Below the pieces are notes generated by a model. The model saw only the letters and a list, made by a program, of their open reading frames with translations. It did not search any database and was not told the origin of the DNA. The position numbers and the translations under genes were made by a program. A stretch of DNA of 35,228 nt from Dehalococcoidia bacterium (lineage in GTDB: Bacteria > Chloroflexota > Dehalococcoidia > GIF9 > UBA5629): NCBI GenBank assembly GCA_016927965.1, contig JAFGLP010000090.1, positions 1-35,228 of the forward strand, given 5' to 3'. Of this stretch, positions 7,224 to 13,985 are shown piece by piece. Each line of letters starts with the position of its first letter. The first letter of the stretch is position 1.

Positions 7224-8279
7224 ATGCACACACTCTATGAAATAGTAAAGAGGATCCAACCCCTTGACGTAGCGTCTATGCAGAAAGCGGCACTACGACA
7301 GGACCGGTTGACCAAGCCGCGCGGCAGCCTGGGTTCTCTGGAAAATATCTCAATTCAGGTAGCCGGCATCCGCCGTCAGCCGCTGCCGCAAATAAAAAAT
7401 AAGGCCGTCATAACCATGGCAGCGGACCACGGTGTAACAGCGCAGGGTATAAGCCTCTATCCCCGGGAAGTCACTGCACAGATGGTACTTAATTTCCTCA
7501 GAGGTGGAGCTGCCATCAACATCCTCTCCCGCCAGGTGGGCGCCAGGGTGGTTATAGTAGATATGGGTGTGGCCGCCGCACTTCCTCCATCTGCGCAAAT
7601 CATCAATAAAAGCCTTGGCCCCGGCACCACAGATATGTGCAGCGGACCTGCCATGACCAGGGATCAGGCCATCGCCAGCCTGGAAGCAGGCATCGATATC
7701 ATAGAACAAGAAATTAAGAAAGGCCTGGACATAGCAGGCGCAGGAGAAATGGGTATAGGCAACACTACCGCAGCCAGCGCTATCACAGCAGCTATAACAG
7801 GACAGCCCGTTGCCGTTGTAACGGGAAGAGGTACAGGCATCGGGGATGAGCAACTGGCACATAAAATCAACATTATTGAAAAAGCCCTGCAGAAAAACAG
7901 GCCCGACCCTGAAGACGCTATTGACGTGCTCTCCCGTGTCGGCGGATTTGAGATAGGGGGCATGGCAGGGGTCATGCTTGCAGGCGCGGCCAACCATATA
8001 CCGGTTGTGATCGACGGGTTCATCTCCGGTGCCGCTGCGCTGATAGCCGCAGGGATTTGCCCGCAAGTTAAAAACTATTTAATCTCGTCCCATCTCTCGG
8101 TGGAGAAAGGCCACAGCGCCTGTCTGAAGTACCTGGACCTCAAACCGGCTTTTGATTTTAATATGCGGCTGGGAGAAGGCACAGGAGCAGCGCTGGGAAT
8201 CTGGCTGACAGAAGCCGCCGTAAATTTGCTCGGGCAGATGGCTACTTTTTCGGAGGCTGGCGTATCTGATATCGATTAG
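7224..8279 (+). CDS. cobT: Nicotinate-nucleotide--dimethylbenzimidazole phosphoribosyltransferase CobT
   Basis: CobT activates the lower-ligand base by moving ribose phosphate from nicotinate mononucleotide to a benzimidazole, giving alpha-ribazole phosphate. The 351-residue protein carries LTKPRGSLGSLE, ITMAADHGVTAQGISLYP, NFLRGGAAINILSRQ, EMGIGNTTAASAITAAITG, GGFEIGGMAGVMLAGAA and SVEKGHSACLKYL. In the C-terminal part the catalytic Glu lies in LGEGTGAALGI. Length and motif order are normal. It starts 12 bases after cobO. Which base is used (5,6-dimethylbenzimidazole or another) cannot be read from the sequence, and no bza genes are present here. Confidence 0.95.
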   Translation: MHTLYEIVKRIQPLDVASMQKAALRQDRLTKPRGSLGSLENISIQVAGIRRQPLPQIKNKAVITMAADHGVTAQGISLYPREVTAQMVLNFLRGGAAINILSRQVGARVVIVDMGVAAALPPSAQIINKSLGPGTTDMCSGPAMTRDQAIASLEAGIDIIEQEIKKGLDIAGAGEMGIGNTTAASAITAAITGQPVAVVTGRGTGIGDEQLAHKINIIEKALQKNRPDPEDAIDVLSRVGGFEIGGMAGVMLAGAANHIPVVIDGFISGAAALIAAGICPQVKNYLISSHLSVEKGHSACLKYLDLKPAFDFNMRLGEGTGAALGIWLTEAAVNLLGQMATFSEAGVSDID

Positions 8280-8291
8280 AGGAATTAACAG

Positions 8292-9074
8292 ATGATTTTT
8301 TTTACGGCATTGAGGTTCCTCACAATCATTCCTGTACCGTCATCCACAGTAGATGAATCGGGGATGATCGGCAAATCGATACCATTTTTCCCGGTTGTAG
8401 GGCTTCTGATAGGTGTCATCCTCTACGGACTTTGTATAGTCCTGCGCATGGCTTTACCGATGCCTGTTGTAAGCGCATTGCTGATAGTATGCCTGGCAAT
8501 CCTTACAGGCGCCCACCATTTGGACGGATTGATTGACACCTGTGACGGCATGGTAGCCGGAAAAACACGGGAGCAACGCCTGAGCATCATGTCGGATACC
8601 AGAGTGGGAGCTTTCGGAATAACGGGAATCTGCCTGTTGCTTCTTTTAAAATATGCGGTAATATCGAACAGCACGGATATGGCAGTACTAATCCTCTTTC
8701 CGGTTATCAGCCGCTGGACCCTGGCAGGCGCCATCCTTATTTTCCCATCAGCCAGGGATGAGGGTCTGGGATTTATCACCAGGAAAAGCGCCAGGTGGAC
8801 AGGCTTCATATGGGCTACAGTGCCAGCCCTGTTGGTAAGCATAGTCCTGGCAGGATTGATCGAAGGTTTGCTGCTATTGATATCCTTATTTGCATTAACT
8901 TATTGCGTGGGATTAGCTTTCAGCCGCCTGTATGGCTGGCTAACAGGTGACAACTATGGAGCGCTGGTTGAGATAGGCGAAACGCTGGCGCTGCTGATGA
9001 TGATAGCCCTGGCTCAATTCACAACAACTATCCCGGGCAGCGGCATGTTTAAACTCTCTCTGCCAGCAGGATAA
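8292..9074 (+). CDS. cobS: Adenosylcobinamide-GDP ribazoletransferase CobS
   Basis: This integral membrane enzyme performs the last joining step: GDP-cobinamide plus alpha-ribazole (phosphate) gives cobalamin (phosphate). The 260-residue protein starts MIFFTALRFLTIIPVP, as CobS proteins usually do. It has the metal-binding stretch GAHHLDGLIDTCDGM followed by REQRLSIMSDTRVGAFG, and GWLTGDNYGALVEIGE near the C-terminus. About six membrane helices are visible. A GAGGA ribosome-binding site lies in front of the ATG, 12 bases after cobT. The neighbours supply both of its substrates: CobU makes the GDP-cobinamide and CobT the ribazole. Confidence 0.94.
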   Translation: MIFFTALRFLTIIPVPSSTVDESGMIGKSIPFFPVVGLLIGVILYGLCIVLRMALPMPVVSALLIVCLAILTGAHHLDGLIDTCDGMVAGKTREQRLSIMSDTRVGAFGITGICLLLLLKYAVISNSTDMAVLILFPVISRWTLAGAILIFPSARDEGLGFITRKSARWTGFIWATVPALLVSIVLAGLIEGLLLLISLFALTYCVGLAFSRLYGWLTGDNYGALVEIGETLALLMMIALAQFTTTIPGSGMFKLSLPAG

Positions 9075-9078
9075 AATT

Positions 9079-9621
9079 ATGTTTAAAACGGACAATAAAA
9101 TAATATTGCTGTTGGGGGGCGCTCGCAGCGGTAAAAGCACCCTCGCTCAGGATTTAGCCAACATGCGAGGCGGAAAAGTACTGTTCTGCGCCACAGCTGA
9201 GGCACTTGACGATGAGATGCGAAGCAGGATCGCAGCGCATAAAAGCTCACGACCCCATGATTGGGATACTCTTGAAAGCCCTCGTAATACCGCACAGTCG
9301 TTGAAAAAAACAGTGAATAATTATGATACCGTGATCATCGACTGCATCACCCTGCTGGTATCCAATTGCCTGGATGAGAATATGTCTTTTGAGCAGGCGG
9401 AGCAAGCCTCTATGGGCCAGATCAACGCACTTATTGAGTTAATAGCTCAAAGGCAAGGTAATTACATACTCGTTACTAACGAAGTTGGCAGCGGACTGGT
9501 ACCTGATAATAAACTGGGCAGAGTATACCGGGACATTCTGGGACAGACTAACCAGCGGCTGGCCAAATGCGCAGATGAAGTATATTTCATGGCTGCCGGC
9601 CTGTTCCTGAAAATGAAGTGA
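9079..9621 (+). CDS. cobU: Adenosylcobinamide kinase / adenosylcobinamide-phosphate guanylyltransferase CobU
   Basis: This bifunctional enzyme phosphorylates the aminopropanol arm of adenosylcobinamide and then adds GMP. The 180-residue protein has the P-loop LLLGGARSGKSTLAQ, the guanylyl-acceptor region RPHDWDTLESP, DTVIIDCITLLVSNCL and the strongly conserved LVTNEVGSGLVPDNKLGR with the QTNQRLAKCADEVYFMAAGL ending. It starts four bases after cobS and is the last gene of the operon. Its stop is only ten bases from the stop of the convergent kinase gene, and no hairpin terminator is visible there. Confidence 0.94.
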   Translation: MFKTDNKIILLLGGARSGKSTLAQDLANMRGGKVLFCATAEALDDEMRSRIAAHKSSRPHDWDTLESPRNTAQSLKKTVNNYDTVIIDCITLLVSNCLDENMSFEQAEQASMGQINALIELIAQRQGNYILVTNEVGSGLVPDNKLGRVYRDILGQTNQRLAKCADEVYFMAAGLFLKMK

Positions 9622-9631
9622 ACATGTAAAA

Positions 9632-11560
9632 TTAAGCGCTGATCACCATCTCATCCACAGTATTTATCAGCTTAACAAAGTCAAGCGGTTTGCCGAAATA
9701 TTGTCTCCTGGTAGATTCCAGAAAATCCAGGGTGGTTTTAGTAACTGTATCACCGGTAATAAAAATAACCCTCGCAGTAAGGTGGGGATATCTAGAGCCG
9801 ATGATTTCATACATGTCCCCGCCATCAATGCCGGGCATCTTGATATCCAGCAGATACACATCATATTCTGAACTCTCGATCTTTTGAAGTCCTTCCTGTC
9901 CACTCGATGCAGAGTCTACACTGTAGCCGCGCTCGGATAATACACGCGTAAGTATATCCCTGATCACCGTCTCATCATCAACCACGAGTACCTTCTTACC
10001 GGCTGCCGATCCGTTTATACATTTCTGCAACTTTGCCGGTTCACCCGCCGGCCTTCCGCTGCTTGCTTTCGATACGGGCAACTCAATCACAAACGTAGCC
10101 CCTTCTCCCATTACGCTTTCGGCGTATATACGGCCCCCATGATTGGTAATGATGCCATGGCATACGCTAAGCCCCAGACCGGTACCCTGCCCGACATCCT
10201 TGGTGGTAAAAAACGGGTCAAATAACCTGTTAAGTATCTCTCCGGGTATACCGGGCCCGTCATCAGTGACAGCTATGCGCACTTTATCTTCAACCTGACC
10301 GGTAACGATTTTAATAGAGCCGGCTTTTTGATTGACAGCTATGGAATGTTCAGCGTTGATGATTATATTCAATAATACCTGCTGCATCTGGTGCTCATCC
10401 GCTGAAATACCGGGCAGACCATCCTGCAGTTCTTTGATAACTTCTATGTTGCCAACACTGTGCTCATAGATACGAAGCTCCAGAGTTTTCTGTATCAATT
10501 CATTAATATCAATTATGTTCTTTTCCGGAGTATAGTTTCGCGCAAAAGTTAAAAGGTTCTGTACAATCCTGGCCGCTCTCTGGCTTTGGTTGTAGATTTT
10601 CTCCAGGTCCGATTTAATACGGCCGGGCAGACCTTCTTCCTCTATCAACAACTGTGAAAAACCCATTATGGCAGTCAACGGATTATTAATCTCATGGGCC
10701 ACGCCTGCGGCAAGCTCACCGATGGAGGCCAGCTTACTGGCGATCAATAGCTGCTGCTCTATTTTTATGCGGTCCGTTATGTCCCTGGTTATACCTCTAA
10801 CACCGGTAATCGCCCCTGCGGCATCCCTCATGGGAGAAGCAGAGATGCCAATAATCCTCCTGCTGCCTTCACCTTTGACTATCGTTCCGAAAACTCCTGA
10901 ACGTGTCACGCCCCTGGTTGCGACATCCCCAATCATCACCCGACTGCTGTCGATAAACTTGGTATCTGAGGGATCAACAAATTTACTAAAGTGCCTGGCT
11001 ACGATCTCCGCCCGGCTCAACCCTAATATTTTACACATAGCGTCGTTTACAAATGTATAGTGACCGTGTGAGTCGAGCTCAAAATAGCCGTTATCCATAT
11101 CCTCCAGGACTGTCCTGAACCTCTCCTCAGACCGTTTAAGCACTTTATCAGCCAGGATCCGTTCAGTCAGATCCCGGGCCAGGCAAAGTATATACTTCTG
11201 ACCGCGCACAGTTACCAACTTAGAATATATTTCAACCGAGATAACAGCTCCGTCCTTACGCTGGTGGTGCGATTCGAATTTAGCGCTTCCCATCTCACAC
11301 AACCACGTGATCCTCTCACTTATATGCGCTGCTTGCTCTGGAGTATTAAGTACACTGATTTTCTTGCCGATCAGCTCTTCTGCGTTATATCCATAAGTAC
11401 GGCAACCGATATCATTGACATAGATGATGTTGCCATCCGTATCAATAACATATTGACAGTCCATGGCAAGGTCCAGCAGCACGGACTTCATTTCCAGTTC
11501 CGTCCGCACTGCCTCCAGATAATCACCTGTATCCGAACTGAGAGTGCTTTTATCCGGCAT
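9632..11560 (-). CDS. Soluble hybrid histidine kinase (PAS-PAS-HisKA-HATPase-receiver)
   Basis: A 642-residue sensor without membrane segments. Domains in order: PAS with PAC (about residues 25-135, VIDTDGNIIYVNDIG), a second PAS (about 143-265, ELDSHGHYTFVNDAM), HisKA with the phospho-acceptor in AGVAHEINNPLTAIMG (His289), an ATPase domain with DDGPGIP, FFTTKDVGQGTGLGLSVC and GGRIYAES, then a C-terminal receiver (about 518-642) with VLVVDDE, phospho-acceptor in LLDIKMPG (Asp572) and FGKPLD. The ATG at 11560 follows AAGGA. The gene is divergent from the surface-protein gene at 11740. An internal receiver suggests a phosphorelay to a partner not seen here. The signal is unknown; PAS domains often bind heme, flavin or small ligands. 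Confidence 0.92.
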   Translation of the reverse strand: MPDKSTLSSDTGDYLEAVRTELEMKSVLLDLAMDCQYVIDTDGNIIYVNDIGCRTYGYNAEELIGKKISVLNTPEQAAHISERITWLCEMGSAKFESHHQRKDGAVISVEIYSKLVTVRGQKYILCLARDLTERILADKVLKRSEERFRTVLEDMDNGYFELDSHGHYTFVNDAMCKILGLSRAEIVARHFSKFVDPSDTKFIDSSRVMIGDVATRGVTRSGVFGTIVKGEGSRRIIGISASPMRDAAGAITGVRGITRDITDRIKIEQQLLIASKLASIGELAAGVAHEINNPLTAIMGFSQLLIEEEGLPGRIKSDLEKIYNQSQRAARIVQNLLTFARNYTPEKNIIDINELIQKTLELRIYEHSVGNIEVIKELQDGLPGISADEHQMQQVLLNIIINAEHSIAVNQKAGSIKIVTGQVEDKVRIAVTDDGPGIPGEILNRLFDPFFTTKDVGQGTGLGLSVCHGIITNHGGRIYAESVMGEGATFVIELPVSKASSGRPAGEPAKLQKCINGSAAGKKVLVVDDETVIRDILTRVLSERGYSVDSASSGQEGLQKIESSEYDVYLLDIKMPGIDGGDMYEIIGSRYPHLTARVIFITGDTVTKTTLDFLESTRRQYFGKPLDFVKLINTVDEMVISA

Positions 11561-11584
11561 GTATTTCTTCCTTTTTCTACCTGT

Positions 11585-11612
11585 GCTATAAAATACGAAC
11601 CCGAACTTTCAA
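11585..11612 (-). promoter_or_regulatory. Possible promoter of the hybrid kinase gene
   Basis: On the minus strand TTGAAA (11612-11607) is followed after 16 bases by TATAGC (11590-11585), about 25 bases before the ATG at 11560. The -10 is only a partial match. Confidence 0.35.
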
Positions 11613-11651
11613 AACGATCTATTGTAATCATGTCTTACCCGATAAATCAAA

Positions 11652-11690
11652 TATTAAGACTCCTTAAATCCTGTTTCATATGTCTTAATA
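11652..11690. promoter_or_regulatory. Inverted repeat, candidate operator between divergent genes
   Basis: TATTAAGAC (11652-11660) and GTCTTAATA (11682-11690) form a perfect 9-bp inverted repeat with 21 bases between. The arm centres are 30 bases apart, about three helical turns, so both arms face the same side of the DNA. The right arm ends two bases before the -35 box of the rightward promoter. A dimeric or tetrameric regulator bound here could control the rightward gene and perhaps the kinase gene. The regulator is not identified. Confidence 0.5.
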
Positions 11691-11691
11691 A

Positions 11692-11720
11692 TCGACAACA
11701 TTTTGAATTGCTACTATAAT
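11692..11720 (+). promoter_or_regulatory. Strong sigma70-type promoter for the Ig-like membrane protein gene
   Basis: TCGACA (11692-11697) and a perfect TATAAT (11715-11720) are separated by 17 bases. Transcription would start near 11727, leaving only a short leader before the possible start codons at 11740 and 11758. Confidence 0.65.
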
Positions 11721-11739
11721 ACAAGCATAAGTTAATAAA

Positions 11740-13938
11740 TTGCGGACACGCTATTACGTGAAATCTGAAAAACAAGTGCATAATATCGTTATAAAGTGGT
11801 TTATAGCTTTATTATTTATATCTATACTATCTCTAAGCGTATTCCCCATTAAGGTGCTGGCAGATGCTCCTGTGATCTCCGTGGCACCTCCCTCCGGTTA
11901 TGTGAATACATCTTACAGCTTCACTTTTTCGGCAACATGTGATGGAGGCGTCTGCCCCACATCAACCTGGGCCATCACCGGCAGTATGCCTCCCGGTCTT
12001 TCAGCATCCGGCAGGAACATAACAGGAACCCCTACAACGGTAGGCATATATGACATACACGTTACCGTCAGCAATAGTTACGGGACTACTGATGGTGATT
12101 ATTCAATCGTAATAAGCAATCCGCCGCTCACCTTTTCCACAACAACTTTGCCCACAGCGCTGGTAGGCCAGGCATACTCTTCCAGCATCACAGCCACAGG
12201 AGGAGGAGGCACCACCATAAGCTACGCCATGACCAGCGGCACACTCCCATCGGGGCTCATATTCAACGCAGGTGTATTGTCAGGCACCCCGGCACGCGGT
12301 ACCGCCGGCACGTACAGCTTTACCATCACGGCAACCAGCGGCACAACCACCGCTTCACAGACTTTTTCGATATATGTAGACAAAGGCACCTATGACGTTA
12401 CAGTGACCATCTCGTCGGGGCTGGGCGAAGGTCAGACCAAGCTCTATGTAGGCAATGTAGCTAAAGGGACACTACGGGGCGGAGAGTCTATTAAGCTGAC
12501 AGGACTCGACCCTGATAATATAGCAACCATATCGGTAGACAGCATCGTGGCCAGCCCGGGCAGGACGGATGTCAGATACAAAGCAGAGTCCACCACGGCC
12601 AGCGCCAGCCAGGATATCACTCAAATCACATTTAATTACTTCACCGAATATGAAGTCTCGCTAAAGTCCGACCCATCGGGCATTACATCATTATCCGGCT
12701 CAGGGTGGTATAAATCAGGCATGCCCCTCGCAGTGACGGCTCCCGATTCTATAGAACAGGATAACGACTCGCAATACCGCTTCTCGTACTGGCTTTCCCC
12801 GGGTGGAGATAAAATCAGGTCAGAAACATTAAATGTGGGCATTACAGCAGCAGGCACATATGTAGCCACATACGACCTGTACTACAAGCTTGATATCGTA
12901 TCAAAATACGGGAGCGTGAAAGGAGGAGGATGGCAAAAAGCCGGGAGTGTTGTCCAGTGGAGTGTTGATCCCACTGAAATGGCTATGCCGGGTATCATGG
13001 GCTTCTTCGGCGGCAAATATAAAGCCGCTCTTACCTCAGGGACAGCGACTGTAGAGGGCCCCAAGACTATGACAATTCAGTGGGAAGGTGATTACACTAC
13101 GCCCGCTATTACCATTCCTCTCACTCTGATCGTCATCGCAGGCATTATCTACGGCATCTATTCCCTGGCAAAACGGGAGAGAGCACCACAGCCCGCAGCT
13201 TTCCCCATGGCCTATCAGGGCATGGCCCCCATGCCACCACCACCACCGATGTCACCTTATCAGGCGTACCCTCCACCCCTACCTCCAACACAGATACCTC
13301 CGGCAGCGATACCGCCTCCGCAGACTACTGTAGTTATGATAGGTGAAGGACTTAGAAAATCACCCCAGTCGACGCGTGAGCAGCTCATGGAAAAGTTTGG
13401 TGAGCTGCTGCAAAAATATGAAGATGAGATATCGCAGGGCAAAGAACTTAATGCGCCTCCTTCTGAGATGACGGAAATTACACCACCCTCGGACAACAAG
13501 AGACTGACTGCACCAGAGATGTTCGCTACTGCAGAAACAGTAATTGAAAAACAGGAACCTGTTGAAGAATGCGGCTTCACCACTAAAAAGCTGCTTCGGA
13601 CAGTGGTAACACAATGGAAGAACACCAGCATCAGGCCCATAACAGTAACCCCGGGCGATAAGAAGAGCGCTGCGCTGGCAGGCGGACGTACTGTCACCTG
13701 GACCCGCGAATCTTATAACGAGTGGGAACTACATGTATGCAAACTGCCCATGGGGCACAAGGGCACCCATAAAGGGGCAACCGAAATCGTATACAGCTTG
13801 CTCGATTCAATCAGCGAAGACCGAAATTACGGCCCCAAACAACCTCTCAAACAACCTTCTCCACATTATACCGACGGGATGCCGGAGATCGACATAGCCG
13901 CATCGCAGATTATCCAGTCTGATCAACTGCCATCCTGA
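11740..13938 (+). CDS. Membrane-anchored surface protein: Ig-like domains outside, Pro-rich Cys/His tail inside
   Basis: A 732-residue protein of unknown function. An N-terminal signal segment (WFIALLFISILSLSVFPI) is followed by two putative Ig-like (He_PIG) domains with the typical PPGLSASGRNITGTPTTVG and LPSGLIFNAGVLSGTP motifs. Next come beta-rich repeats with the pattern YGSVKGGGWQKAG / SLSGSGWYKSG, then a single membrane helix near residues 453-475 (ITIPLTLIVIAGIIYGIYSL). The part after the helix has a run of prolines (about 497-528), a charged coiled stretch, and a C-terminal domain with CGFTTKKLL and HVCKLPMGHKGTHKG, which could bind zinc. The start is uncertain: the TTG at 11740 and the GTGs at 11758 and 11776 all lack a clear ribosome-binding site. 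It sits 47 bases before the Asp-box protein gene and probably shares its transcript. Confidence 0.75.
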   Translation: MRTRYYVKSEKQVHNIVIKWFIALLFISILSLSVFPIKVLADAPVISVAPPSGYVNTSYSFTFSATCDGGVCPTSTWAITGSMPPGLSASGRNITGTPTTVGIYDIHVTVSNSYGTTDGDYSIVISNPPLTFSTTTLPTALVGQAYSSSITATGGGGTTISYAMTSGTLPSGLIFNAGVLSGTPARGTAGTYSFTITATSGTTTASQTFSIYVDKGTYDVTVTISSGLGEGQTKLYVGNVAKGTLRGGESIKLTGLDPDNIATISVDSIVASPGRTDVRYKAESTTASASQDITQITFNYFTEYEVSLKSDPSGITSLSGSGWYKSGMPLAVTAPDSIEQDNDSQYRFSYWLSPGGDKIRSETLNVGITAAGTYVATYDLYYKLDIVSKYGSVKGGGWQKAGSVVQWSVDPTEMAMPGIMGFFGGKYKAALTSGTATVEGPKTMTIQWEGDYTTPAITIPLTLIVIAGIIYGIYSLAKRERAPQPAAFPMAYQGMAPMPPPPPMSPYQAYPPPLPPTQIPPAAIPPPQTTVVMIGEGLRKSPQSTREQLMEKFGELLQKYEDEISQGKELNAPPSEMTEITPPSDNKRLTAPEMFATAETVIEKQEPVEECGFTTKKLLRTVVTQWKNTSIRPITVTPGDKKSAALAGGRTVTWTRESYNEWELHVCKLPMGHKGTHKGATEIVYSLLDSISEDRNYGPKQPLKQPSPHYTDGMPEIDIAASQIIQSDQLPS

Positions 13939-13985
13939 AAAAGTCCATAAACGACTTAACTCTTTAAGGTATATATTGTTAGATC

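Noticed and set aside
7350..8066. Long minus-strand open frame of 238 codons
   Set aside because: It is a shadow of cobT, which has full family motifs. The minus-strand translation resembles no family and is rich in Cys and His, as such shadows often are.
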